Part shown: in pieces, positions 10,749 to 21,949 of the stretch
Position numbering within the stretch: the first letter of the stretch is position 1
How the letters are laid out: every line of letters begins with the position of its first letter
Made by a program: the position numbers and the translations under genes
DNA from: Hamiltosporidium tvaerminnensis
Lineage: Eukaryota; Microsporidia; Dubosqiidae
Length of the DNA: 64,000 bases
Assembly: GCA_022605425.2 (NCBI GenBank)
Contig: JAKIMF020000011.1
Location: 620,001-684,000 of the forward strand
Direction: 5' to 3'
Notes under the pieces: model-generated
The model's input: only the letters and a program-made list of their open reading frames with translations
Databases searched by the model: none
Told to the model about the DNA's origin: nothing

Positions 10749-13700
10749 TTATTTATCTTCATATTTCTTAAACAAATTACTCTTACCACTCATAAATTTA
10801 GAAAAAGCATTTTGTGGTTTAAAAACCGTATTTTCTGTTTCATTTTTTAGTGGCGTAGAATTTATTTCTTTTTTAAAAATATTGGTTGTATCGGTATTAA
10901 GATTTGAGAATATTTGTGTTGTATTTGATATGTTGTTAGGTTGGTTATTAAATATGGGGTTAAAAGGAGTTACCGTAGGCGTTGCAGTATTAGTATTAAC
11001 ACCCTTTTGTAAATTGTTTGACTGTAGTTGGTTAAAAGGAGTTACCGTAGGCGTTGCAGTATTAGTATTAACACCCTCTTGTGTATTAGTAGACTGTAGT
11101 TGGTTAAAAGGAGTTACCGTAGGCGTTGCAGTATTAGTATTAACACCCTCTTGTGTATTAGTAGACTGTAGTTGGTTAAAAGGAGTTACCGTAGGCGTTG
11201 CAGTATTAGTATTAACACCCTCTTGTGTATTAGTAGACTGTAGTTGGTTAAAGGGTGTTATTGTAGGTAATGAAGTATTAGTATTAACACCTTTTAAACT
11301 ACTAGTAGGTAATACACTACTAACACCCTTATAATTATCTTCAGTATCTGTAATATTAAATCCCTTTAATTTATCTTCTAATATGGTATTATTGTTAACA
11401 CCCTTATAATCATTACCATTGGTATTAACACCCTTATTATCATTACCTGTATTAACACCCCTATACTCACCTTTAGTATTAACACCCTTATTATCATTAG
11501 CTGTATTAACACCCCTATACTCACCTTTAGTATTAACACCCCCTATACTCCCTATATCCTCACCTATACTAACACCCTTTAATCTCTCTTCAATATCAAC
11601 AACAACATTATCACTAACCCCATCCGTTTTAAAACTAACACCCTCTTCATACACAACACCTCTATTCTCCCTTCCATAAATAATACCCTCTTCATACACA
11701 CAACAACTTCTACCAAAAATTTTATTTTCAAAATACTCCACACTATTTCTAACACTCTTTATACTTAAAAAAGTATAACTTATAATTTTATGTCTTAAAA
11801 TACCAACCAATTTATTAAAATACCCTCCGTTTTCTTGTATTTTTTCACATTTTACCATCTTTTTATACATCCGTTGTAATACAGTATCTACTCTACCCAT
11901 CTGTTCTTCTACAAAGTAAGAATATGTACGTATATTCTTCTTATCTATCTTTATATTCATTATACTCTCTTTTATTCTTCTTATTTCTTCATCTACCTCA
12001 TCTTTTATATTGGTAGTGTTATTAATAGTATTATTAGTAGTGTTATTAGCAGTGTTATTAGTAGTGTTATTAAAGGGGTGCTGCTTATTACTACTGTTAT
12101 TAAGAGGGTTATAGTCGTTAGTACTGTTATTAAGACCCTGTTGTTCATTAGTGCTGTTATTAAGAGGGTTATAGTCGTTACTACTGTTATTAAGACCCTG
12201 TTGTTCATTAGTGCTGTTATTAAGAGGGTTATAGTTATGAGTAGTTTTACTAACAGCCTGTTGTTCATTAGTACTGTTATTAAGACCCTGTTGTTCATTA
12301 GTATTTTTACTAACACCCTTTTGTTCACTATCACTGTCATTAAGACCCTCTAAAATATCCATATTCCTAACACCCTTTAGCCCATATCCCTCTTCATCTA
12401 AAGGCGTTACGCCACATACATCCTCTTCTGTTGCATTAATCAAAGGAATAACACTACACCTTATAATATCCTTGTTAAACACTAAACTACTGTTATTAAC
12501 AGTAAATCCCAAATCTAATAATTCTTTACATAAAATAACACCCTTACCATACACACGTATATCTGTGGTGTTATCTGTTGTATTATTAACATTATCTGTT
12601 GTATTACTAGTATTATAATTTGGAGCTTTAATATTATGGATTACACTATTATTATCACTTATATTGTCCTCCTCACTTTCTGTGTTATCACCCTTACTTT
12701 CTATGGTATTATCACTTGTATTATTATCACCCCTGTATTCCCATACACACACTACATTATCATTATCATACAAATAAATACGTTTATTATCACATAAAAC
12801 ACTATTAACAACACAATACTCATATTCTTCATTCATACGTACACATATACTATTTATTTCATCTATAGGTTCTACTAACGTATATGTATTATCTAACATA
12901 TATATTGTACTATCTTCAGGTACAGATAGTAATATTAATTTACCAACTTGTGCTATATTTACTTTTGATGGGTTTGACATAAATATATTTTTAAAGATAA
13001 GAATATCCTTATGATTATCAACAGTGAAACCAAGGGTATTAGGGTTGTTAGGAATGACACCCCCTTTACTATTACTCTCTTTACTATTACTCTCTTTACT
13101 ATTACTCTCTTTAATATTACCCTCTATACTATTACCCTCTTTACTATTACTCTCTATACTATTACCCTCTTTAATATTACCCTCTATACTATTACCCCCT
13201 ATACTATTACTCTCTTTACTATTACTCTCTTTACTAACCCCCTCTACAATATTACCCTCTTCCTTACTAGTCTTAATAACACCCCTGTATACATACATAG
13301 TGTTATCTACAAACATAAGTAAATCACTAAAATATATAAAAACCTCCATAGGAATAACAGGTACCCTTATAACATACAAATAACCCCTAACCAAATACAA
13401 TCTAATAACACCCTCTACACTAACACTACAAACCCCTTTATTATATATTATAACCTTACTACTGTTATTTATATGACTGTATAATAACACCCTGTTATTA
13501 TTATAGTAAGATATTATTAAATCAGTATTACTATAAAAGAATATAAAAGGGTAAATTGTATGTGAAGAGTAATTAATAGGAATATCAAAGAATAGATTAG
13601 GGTAGGTAGAGGAGGGGGTGTTATTATTAGTGTTATTAATAGTGTTATTATTAGAGTTGTTATTAGTGTTATTATTAGAGTTGTTATTAGTGTTATTAAC

Positions 13701-14303
13701 AGTGTTATCAATAGTGTTATTAATAGTGTTATCAATAGTGTTATTATTAGTGTTATTAATAGTGTTATTATTAGTGTTGTTACTATTGTCATTACTACAA
13801 TTACTATTATTAGTAGTACTATAATTACTATTATTAACAGTACTACAATTACTATTATTAGTAGTACTATAATTATTATTATTATTAGTACCACAATTAC
13901 AATTAGTAAAAGTACCATTATTAATATTTTCATCATCAATATTATTATCTTTGCTATCTTCTTTACTATCCTTATTATTACACTCTCTTCTCTTCATATT
14001 TCTTAGAGTGTAAGGCTCTATAAGAAATACAGTCTTATGTGTGGATGTAAATGGTTTACTAAGTATTATACAATTATAACTAAAAGTAAATGTTAGATTA
14101 GTAATACATAACGATAGGGTATGTATATATGGATATGAGGGTAGAGAAGGTGATATATGTATATGTGTAGGTGTATTATATACTGTAGTAGGTATAGTAA
14201 TAGGTAGTGTGGTGGTTACTGTTGATATGGAGGTTAGTGTTTGTGTAATCTTATATTTATTTTTTAGTGTAAATGTAAGTGTTGGATGTAGTTTTATATT
14301 CAT
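10749..14303 (-). CDS. large Asn/Thr/Ser-rich repeat protein, possible nucleoporin-like architecture
   Basis: A single open frame of 1184 codons. Residues 1-110 are Thr/Ile-rich; about 115-225 are Asn-Thr/Asn-Ser low complexity. About 225-345 and 440-640 are globular, with short beta-like strands and a WD-like DNVVCVWEY segment, broken by (K/G)-E/G-S/N-N-S repeats. About 690-800 hold LNNSTNEQQ-type units. About 800-900 is a charged, probably coiled-coil stretch (VDEEIRRIKESIMNIKIDK), and the tail has 24-residue TPFNQLQ units and ends FKPQNAFSKFMSGKS. A propeller-like region, a coiled coil and a repetitive Phe-containing tail would suit a Nup159/Nup214-type nucleoporin, but true FG repeats are absent, so this is only a guess. 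GGG on the plus strand (CCC on the sense strand) lies 5 bases before the ATG. Opposite-strand frames here are shadows of the low-complexity codons. Confidence 0.8.
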   Translation of the reverse strand: MNIKLHPTLTFTLKNKYKITQTLTSISTVTTTLPITIPTTVYNTPTHIHISPSLPSYPYIHTLSLCITNLTFTFSYNCIILSKPFTSTHKTVFLIEPYTLRNMKRRECNNKDSKEDSKDNNIDDENINNGTFTNCNCGTNNNNNYSTTNNSNCSTVNNSNYSTTNNSNCSNDNSNNTNNNTINNTNNNTIDNTINNTIDNTVNNTNNNSNNNTNNNSNNNTINNTNNNTPSSTYPNLFFDIPINYSSHTIYPFIFFYSNTDLIISYYNNNRVLLYSHINNSSKVIIYNKGVCSVSVEGVIRLYLVRGYLYVIRVPVIPMEVFIYFSDLLMFVDNTMYVYRGVIKTSKEEGNIVEGVSKESNSKESNSIGGNSIEGNIKEGNSIESNSKEGNSIEGNIKESNSKESNSKESNSKGGVIPNNPNTLGFTVDNHKDILIFKNIFMSNPSKVNIAQVGKLILLSVPEDSTIYMLDNTYTLVEPIDEINSICVRMNEEYEYCVVNSVLCDNKRIYLYDNDNVVCVWEYRGDNNTSDNTIESKGDNTESEEDNISDNNSVIHNIKAPNYNTSNTTDNVNNTTDNTTDIRVYGKGVILCKELLDLGFTVNNSSLVFNKDIIRCSVIPLINATEEDVCGVTPLDEEGYGLKGVRNMDILEGLNDSDSEQKGVSKNTNEQQGLNNSTNEQQAVSKTTHNYNPLNNSTNEQQGLNNSSNDYNPLNNSTNEQQGLNNSTNDYNPLNNSSNKQHPFNNTTNNTANNTTNNTINNTTNIKDEVDEEIRRIKESIMNIKIDKKNIRTYSYFVEEQMGRVDTVLQRMYKKMVKCEKIQENGGYFNKLVGILRHKIISYTFLSIKSVRNSVEYFENKIFGRSCCVYEEGIIYGRENRGVVYEEGVSFKTDGVSDNVVVDIEERLKGVSIGEDIGSIGGVNTKGEYRGVNTANDNKGVNTKGEYRGVNTGNDNKGVNTNGNDYKGVNNNTILEDKLKGFNITDTEDNYKGVSSVLPTSSLKGVNTNTSLPTITPFNQLQSTNTQEGVNTNTATPTVTPFNQLQSTNTQEGVNTNTATPTVTPFNQLQSTNTQEGVNTNTATPTVTPFNQLQSNNLQKGVNTNTATPTVTPFNPIFNNQPNNISNTTQIFSNLNTDTTNIFKKEINSTPLKNETENTVFKPQNAFSKFMSGKSNLFKKYEDK
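10960..11319 (-). repeat. five 72-bp tandem units inside the large gene
   Basis: Units start at 10960, 11032, 11104, 11176 and 11248. The second, third and fourth look identical base for base; the first and last have diverged. Each encodes 24 residues with the TPFNQLQ motif. Identity at the DNA level points to recent unit duplication rather than old protein repeats. Confidence 0.9.
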
Positions 14304-14308
14304 ATGAA

Positions 14309-14311
14309 GGG
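14309..14311 (-). promoter_or_regulatory. CCC start-site signal of the large gene
   Basis: On the sense strand the start reads AACCCTTCATATG. A CCC triplet just before the start codon is a known microsporidian expression signal and occurs before most genes in this window. Confidence 0.55.
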
Positions 14312-14322
14312 TTGTGATGATA

Positions 14323-14516
14323 TAGAAAGAGAAAAGATTTAAGTAGTGGAGATATAGGTAGATTAGAGGGTGTAAGTATAAGGGGTAAGTATAAGGGGTA
14401 AGGATGGTAGAAAGAGAAAAGATTTAAGTAGTGGAGATATAGGTATATTAGAGGGTGTAAGTATAAGGGGTAGGGATAAGGGGTAAGGATGGTAGAAAGA
14501 GAAAAGATTTAAGTAT
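14323..14516. repeat. 85-bp tandem repeats upstream of the large gene
   Basis: Two full units and a partial third begin at 14323, 14408 and 14493, each opening TAGAAAGAGAAAAGATTTAA. The units contain AAGGGGTA-type runs (CCCC on the gene's sense strand). They lie directly in front of the gene starting at 14303, so they duplicate its upstream region, including CCC-like triplets. Confidence 0.85.
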
Positions 14517-14582
14517 TGAGAATGTGTGAATACTTTATTTAAGAAATAGTTTTATAATTATTTGTATAATTATTGGTGGGGA

Positions 14583-17500
14583 TATTGGTAAAAGAAAAGG
14601 GTTTAAAGGAAAAAAATAAAGGCTGTAAACAGCTCAGAAAATAGTTTAAAAGAGATATCTATGTGGTTATATATAATAACTATATGAGAGGTTAGGCTCA
14701 TTCAACTATTCTAAAGACCATTTACTTCTCCCCAAGTAATAGTTTTCGGACTAATAAGTCTGCTTGGCTGAAATCATACACACGTTCTTCATACCGCAGT
14801 TGCTCTGATTATAGACTAAATAAAAGTATGGAAATCTTAAAAATCTTCCTTTTTAGAAAGAATCTGACTAAGAATACTGCCTTTATACTTGATTCGGACA
14901 TGGCCATAATCTGGAATGGTCTCGTGTTGCTCTTCTAGCAGGGTAGAAGAGATTCTGGTGAATGTCCATAATAATCTCCTAACTTCGGAAATACCACAAT
15001 GAGAAATTTGGTTTTACCGCTACTATCTATGTGTTCAAATGATTAAGAAAAAGGGAGTGGAAAACAATTTAGCAGGAGGGGAATATAAGTTAAGGTTAAG
15101 TTGCTACTTGTCTCATCGAGCTTGTATATTTGACTAAGACATCTAAGTTTTTTATGGTGAGAAGGAATTGCTTGTATAAAATATGAATTCTGATAATATA
15201 GGGTTATGACACTATGTTTTCCTTTAAAAGGCTCTTGGTTGAAACAGTTGATTGTAAGTTCTGATCTTAATATTCGATTAGGCGATGATACTACATATTT
15301 TGCGCCGATATTAATAATTATATGACTCGCATTATATAAACTGCACAGATATGCTATAGTTAGCCAATACATAAATAAAAATTAGATACGGTAGGAAAAA
15401 AAACATAAAAAGTAAAGTTTATAATCCGGTACATTCCGAAATCTTATAAAAAATGCTCATATGCCGGAAAAACACCTTTTTACCGAAATTATAACCCGAT
15501 TAAAACCATACAAGAGTTATTAGACGCTTCGTTGAAAAAATGATCTTCCTGCGGCTCATTTACTTAGAAAATATCTTTGAATTTTTAAACAAAAACCTTA
15601 AGATGTATGAAAGTAGGAACCATTACCGAAAGCGATTCATAAGTAAAAGCTGTTTATAGTCAGTTATTTCATGGGTTATGTGAGTGAAATGAGTTTAACA
15701 CATGACTATTCTTGATTTAATTTTGATTTTTTGTTGAAACGTCGAACATTAGTAATGAATCTTTTACGTATAAATATCATTCGACTTATCTATTTCTGTG
15801 TAGTCTTTACCATGTTTTCCCGGACTCAGTGAATCTTAATGGCGCAAGACGGCTTTCTAACGGTAAATCGCGTTGTGTAAAGGTAGTGATAACTTGTTTT
15901 TTAAAAAATTATGATTATTCATAGAAATATTTACATTATCTTTAAATTCAAGTGCACTTGAAACATACACCTGGTTGCTTAGTTTTACATCAACCTACGT
16001 ATTTGATTCTAAAGGATATTCAGCAGAGAAACTCTGACTACATCTCAACACTTGCATGCTAGAGCTAAAAATCTGGGGACAAAATGTGTAACAAAATTTG
16101 TTATACTTTGAGTGCAATACGAATATTACTTTCTGGAAATAGGTTAAGAGTGGTAAGAGGTGCTGAAGAAAGGCGAAAAGGGATGATCAGAAGGCAATGT
16201 GTTTGGAGGTCAAAAAGACATAACCTTGCCAATAATTCGATATGAATGAATGCACCAAAAAATTTAATTTACTGTATTGCATGCAAAAATGCATTAAGGT
16301 ACTGTATAAATGTGTATCTTGGTATTTCATAGGTCTGAAAATTCAGAAACAAAAATATTGAGAAATAATTTGCTGGAAGTAGTATATAAAAATTGTTGTT
16401 TGTGTCCTGCTCAGACTCTATATGCCGTAATCATAATAAAAATACAAAAAAAGCAGAAAAGCATTTTACTAATCATCTCTTGTTAATTGATAATCTCATC
16501 TAGTTTGCTAAAAATAAAACAAAAATTGAAAAAAAAATGACAGAAAAAGTGAAAGAATCTTAAAAAACATATGATTGGGACAGTACAATGGAATTTCAGC
16601 CATAAATGATCTATTTTGGAAGATATTGTTACATATTTTGCGTAATGAGTCTTTAGAATAATTCTAGATCAACAGAGAATATCAGAGGACTTCAAAGCAA
16701 ACCGATAACACGAGTTGAAAGATTCTTTCATAGTAATTAAACACAAAAAAACATTTCGTATAGCAATCAACATACAATATTGCGATCATTAAACTTATAA
16801 GAGCATTTCGACTTAGACCGGTTGATTTCTCAAAATTATATGTAAAAGGCGTGCTTTGTCGGTAAAAAATATAGTAAATTTAATATCAGGTTCTAAAGAT
16901 CAGCTATAGATTTCCAGAAAAAATATTTAAAGTGGCCTCAATGGTGTATATTCTCAACCAATCTATGTTTTGTTCATGTATATTCTCAGAAAATGTTAGA
17001 TACAGCAATTCTAGAAGCCACAAACATATGGTAAATAATACTAGTAAAATCTAACCTGTATGTATAAAGAATTCTTAAATTTAAAATATTGTTCGAAAAA
17101 ATATTTTAACAACAAAAATAAGAAACAAAACTATCTTATTCACATAATGAACCAAAAAGGCGAAAGGACCATTAAAAATAAAAAAAGCTTGAAAAACAAG
17201 CTTTTTTGTTTTTGGGACTATTTGATTATTTGAAGAAAAAAATATTCAGGCCAAGTAAATAAAAGGTATTCTCCTATATATAGGATTGAAATGTAATTTT
17301 GAGAACAGAATAAAATTTAAAAAGGAAAAGTTGCTTGATAAATCAGTAGACCTATAAAAAATTCGATGTTATAAAAGCTTAGATTTGAATACCCGAGAGA
17401 GCGTACTGATAATTTTAGATACTAACACCTGCTTCTTTCGTATAGATATAAATTATAGTCTGCAAATAAAATTAGGAGGCTCTGATTCATGTAATTCTTA

Positions 17501-18175
17501 AAAATCAACGTGTAAAATACTAACAGACACACGAATTAAAACCTATGTTTAAATTCTAAATAATAACTCCGAAAAATCTATTTTAGATAAGTGAAAGAAT
17601 ATGTCCTATAATTGAAAAAAATCGACTTTTTAGGCAAACTGCAACTGGCGAAATTGAAAAACTTGGAAAATATGAACCATTAAAAATTCTTTAAGTCTTA
17701 TTTGTAAAGTTAATGTTAGAAAATCTCTATGATATACCCCGAAATGGCTTTATTACATAAAATCAAAAATGTCTGTTAAAAGGCTTCAAATGCCTTAAAA
17801 TCCAGAGTTGACAAATAAATGATAATTCTAAGAAGACAGCTAAGCATTTTATTGTGCTCGACGAATAGGACTTGGATCGAGAACAGATGCCAAGGAGAGT
17901 TATAACAGTGCACCGATTTATTTTACTATAGCTACTGAATTGCACGAAGAACCAATACCCGTTTCGAAACAAAGAAATAACGAAAAACATGATGATAAAT
18001 ATCGCAAAATAATAACAATTAAGCATATATTTTAGATGGTGTAGCTACATTAGATGAACCCAAAATTTATATGAACAAAGTATCGAATTTAAAAGAAGAA
18101 ATTGAAAAAGTGGATGAAAATGTATTAAGTTTTAAAAATGAATGTAACCAAGGCTTTAAAAAAATAGCCTAATAT
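14583..18175 (+). mobile_element. ancient, nearly full-length R2/Dong-type retrotransposon fossil
   Basis: No long frame survives, but the sequence aligns in order with the full element at 59289-63095. Landmarks: ATTGGTAAAAG at 14585 (element start codon region), ATAAAGGCTGTAAAC at 14613, GGAATGGTCTCG at 14915, CAATGAGAAATTTGG near 14997, CACAGATATGCTATAG at 15345, ATGTATGAAAGTAGGAAC near 15604, GGTAAGAGGTG near 16151, ACTAATCATCTCTTGTTAAT near 16469 (the F-I-D-D region), TTGATTTCTC near 16823, GAAAAACTTGGAAAATATGA near 17655 and AAGAAGACAGCTAA near 17831. Stops and frame changes are everywhere. Its first aligned base matches the start of the 59289 copy, supporting that position as the element's true 5' end. 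The 3' boundary near 18175 is approximate. Confidence 0.75.
17181..17207. other. 11-bp perfect hairpin
   Basis: AAAAAAGCTTG and CAAGCTTTTTT pair across a 5-base A loop. It looks like a bacterial terminator but sits within the decayed retrotransposon, so it is probably incidental. Confidence 0.5.
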
Positions 18176-19702
18176 TCTAAGAAATGTTTTCGAATAAACA
18201 TATTTGAAAATCAATTAAAAAATTTAATTTAAAAAATGCGTTTTTATATACATTTCGATTTTTTAAAATTCTATAGTTTATTTTACAGCCTTGTATTTCA
18301 GTTATGAGCTGATAACTTTTTCTACCAATTTACTAAGATTGAAAAATACTAAGAAACAAACATAACAATCCAAAAAGAACCAGTGTTTTTAAATCGAAAA
18401 TTTAGAGATATATAAAATCGCACTAGTTGCTGATTTAAATAATTTGATGTTTCTTTTGTGAAAATATTTTGTCGAACCATTTTATTTATGAACCTGCGTA
18501 CCTAGTTTAAATTAAAATTTTTCTTTTGGCAAAAAATCTATTTTTCTACCTAATATATTTAAAAAATAGTGTTCGTTATGAAACTGATTGCGTAATATTA
18601 ATCAAGAAAATATTTTTGACTTAAATTACTGAAAGATTCTTGAGGTTAAAGTCATTTTCGAAGTTGTTGGGTTCAATATATATTTATAGCTTATAGGTGA
18701 TTTTTAAATTCGGTATTTCAATCGATTTTATGATAAAATCAAAAGGTTGAAATCTTGACACTTAAGATTTAATATAAGACGCTAGTAAGATCATTACGTT
18801 TTTTTTCAGAACATATCCTATTTTTATTTGATTCGTAATCATATCGAAACCATCTATCGCACGTACACTATACAGAGGCTTTTTACTTTGATTTTTATAT
18901 AGAAATGACTTTATTCGTTTTTATCCTCAAAGATAAATATGCTTTTTATCGTATACAATCTCGAATAGAGGCATTCACACTGTATTTTTTCATCTTTTTC
19001 TTTGCTGTGATTTTTTATTTTAATTATATCGTTTCAATAAATGTTCAGATTAAAGAAATCATCGGAAAAATTCTATGACATAAAATGTAATTCAATATCG
19101 ATCTTACCGTAATTATGGAACAATTTTATTTTTCTTATCTTGTATTTTTGATTGAAAATCGTTTATAAAATGAAACATTCAAGGTATTGTTTTATTATTT
19201 TGAGAAGTCTCTATATGGTATTTTATTTAATCATAGTAGTGTAACGGGAATTGCCGAGGCTTTTATTGCTTTTATTTCTCATTCACCCATAAATTTTGGC
19301 ATTATCAGCTGGCTTTTGTCATAATCAGTCTTTTAAGCGTAATGGGTATCATAAACAAATGTATGTCTAAATTTTCGCGTAAAATAAAGTAAGATACAAC
19401 ATGATCACAAAAAATATTGTATTTGAGCTTTTTTTTTCATATTAAAATGTCAAGAAAAAACGATTCTTTTGAGTTTTGAATAACATAAATAATGAATTAA
19501 TTTTTCTGTTTAGAATCTATATATATAGAACACAGGTAATATCGTGCGTATATTTTTTATCTAAACATGGAAATATGTTAATAATATTTGTCTTATGCGT
19601 TTATTAAAAAATAAAAAAGCAAGTGAACTTAAATATGACAATAGATAGATGAATCATACAAAATCGCAAAAGGTTTTATTTAAAAGTAACTTTAATTAAA
19701 AT
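18176..19702. other. gene-free spacer
   Basis: AT-rich; nothing recognised downstream of the retrotransposon fossil and before the broken secreted-family gene. Confidence 0.45.
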
Positions 19703-21357
19703 TTATCTTAAAACAATATATTCAGACAGCATTTTCAAATGATAATGATTATGTATATCTCTATTAAATCCAAATTTAATAATAAAATGAAAAGTGCTGA
19801 TACATCTGAATAGCAAATCCATATGTTCGTTTTCTTGAGTTGAACCATTTTTTTCAATAATGTCTGCTTCGTTTGTTAAGGCGCCAATAATATCTCTAAA
19901 AATCATCTCATTGAGGTCTCTACACATTATAAATTCCTTTTTATTTAACATTCTCAAATAATATCTAATAAATTTCATAGCCATTTGAGGTGCGATTTTA
20001 AATTTTCCAATTTCGAAAAAATTTAATCTTTTAAGAGAAACAAAGCCAGTATGGCAGCTTACGTTTAAAACATAATCACTAAAAACACAGTGGACAATAT
20101 TGAGTAATTCTTCGTCTAACAAAAATATAGAATCAATTAAGGCTCGCAAAAAATAAAAATGATACTCATTAGCCCAGTATTGTCTATTTTTATGAAAACA
20201 GACACATCCAATTTCAATAATTCTTAAATTTGTAAAGAATTCTTTAGATAAACAGAAATTTTTAGCCAATAAAATTTTGAGTATTGCAAAAAATATCTTT
20301 TTGTGCTCTATTAATATATTTTTGACCCTTCTATCACAATTAAATATATCTATTTTATGATTTGGATTTAAAACAAATATTATTTCTCTACTAAATACAA
20401 GAATACTTTCTAGCATCTTCATTCCAACAAAAATATTAAATATGTTTCTTTCTTCTAAAGACTTATTCGAAAGTAATTTATAGATAAAATCTTTTAACAT
20501 ATTGATTCCAGGAATCAATGATAACAACGGATAGTTATAATCTGCTATATTTATTTCCGAATATTTTCGATCAAAAAGCTCCCAATTTTTCTGCAATTCT
20601 TCTTTCGTAATATTTGTATCTTTTTTATTTTGATTTCATTAAAGGAAATATTTTCAAATGTTCTACAATGTAAATACAATGTATCTTTATTTGTGATACT
20701 ATTAAACAAATAATTATATTGTAAAAGCGGCAACAGATCTTTAAGATGAGTGAAAACTTTGTAAAAATATATTCTGTTTAGAATTGAAAAAGCCTATTTG
20801 TTTCATTATATAGCTTATGTTGCTGAAAAGATTGACAGTTAACGTTTTGGTTGTAGGGTTGATTGATAGATCGAGGATTCATATTTAGACTTGAACCGTT
20901 GCCTCGACTTTTTTTGCCATTCTAATGGGTTAAATGAATGCGCATTTTTAAATCGAGGCATATTTTCATTAAAGATATTTTTCGGGTTATCAAGCGAATT
21001 TACAAATATAAAACTAATTCCTTTCTTTGTTTTGCTAGAATTATTGGTATGTTTTACGGTAGAACTCTTATTATTTTTACTATCTGAATCTCTTCGTAAA
21101 TTAAATATGTTTCCTAATCTAACAGTTTTTTTATTATTTTCATCGAGAGAAGGATTTTCTTTCTCAGAATTTTCTCTTATTTTTGAATCAGTTGAATCCT
21201 TTTCTTTGTCCTCTGTAATGTTTTTCATCAATACTTGATCAGGTTTTTCTTTTATATTAGCCTTTTTCAGAACCTCTAAGCTATCAGATACTGTAGTAAG
21301 TATAACATTAAATACGTTTAAAAATATTATATATCTTGACAAATTTAGAATTATCAT
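19703..21357 (-). pseudogene. broken member of the secreted paralogue family
   Basis: The segment covers the whole length of the 561-residue paralogue at 28645-30330 but in pieces. 21357-20839 encodes a signal-peptide start (MIILNLSRYIIFLNVF...) and the low-complexity N-terminal part up to a stop. After a frame change the reading resumes with LNRIYFY...DLLPLLQYNYLF near 20740-20690. A further one-base shift in an A-run near 20620 moves the frame to the last segment (20596-19703), which carries the ERNIFNIFVGMKMLES, FLRALIDSIFLLDEE and IIKFGFNRDIHN blocks. GGG (CCC on the sense strand) sits directly against the ATG, as in the intact paralogues. The N-terminus is closest to the 28645 gene. Recent inactivation is likely because each piece is still well conserved. 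Confidence 0.85.
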
Positions 21358-21360
21358 GGG
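21358..21360 (-). promoter_or_regulatory. CCC start-site signal
   Basis: Sense strand ACACCCATG; the triplet abuts the ATG of the broken secreted-family gene. Confidence 0.55.
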
Positions 21361-21949
21361 TGTTCGAATTTGGTTTATTTTATATTCAGAAATATTTTAT
21401 TTTTAGACCAATTAATTTATTAAGAAAGCCAGAACATTTTTTTTTCAAAAAAATTCTATAAAACTTTTACAGAATAAAATATATAAGGATATATTTTTTA
21501 AATGGTAATAACCTAGAATTCAAATGTATAAATTGCATGTTTAATTCTAGAAGATACAACGTACAGTTACTTTTTTAAAAATACCTAACGGAAACTTGAG
21601 AATCTTTAATATATTGGTTTTCTTATTCTAGACACCTAATTATTGTCATAACCATATGTGGATTTTATCCAAATAGGAAACCATTCACCTATATTCGAAT
21701 TTGTACTAAAATATAAATAAAACAAAAAAAATTTGAAGCAAAAAATAGAAGAAAAATATCAATGAGAACGAGAAAAAAAAAACAATAAAAAAGTGAAAAG
21801 GAATTAAAATAAGCGGAAAAAAAATGTAATATAGAAGGAAAAATAAAAAAGAAGAAGAAAATAAATATAATTTACAAACAATATTTATTTTTTTGGTCTA
21901 TTTCGTCTGTTTTTAGATCTAGAATTTGATCTATTTGTATATTTTCTAT
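21361..21949. other. spacer with purine-rich stretch
   Basis: From about 21720 to 21880 the plus strand is almost all A and G. No gene seen. Confidence 0.4.

Noticed and set aside
12060-13260. Regularly spaced repeats resembling a CRISPR array
   Set aside because: They are in-frame coding repeats with no unique spacers, in a eukaryotic-type genome.
10882-13939. Several frames of 68-150 codons opposite or alongside the large gene
   Set aside because: They are mirror or shifted readings of the low-complexity NNT/NNS and TPFNQ codons and show Leu/Ile/Val repeats expected from them.
17181-17207. Hairpin with T-run as a transcription terminator
   Set aside because: Bacterial-type terminators do not act in this kind of nuclear genome and it lies inside a decayed transposon.
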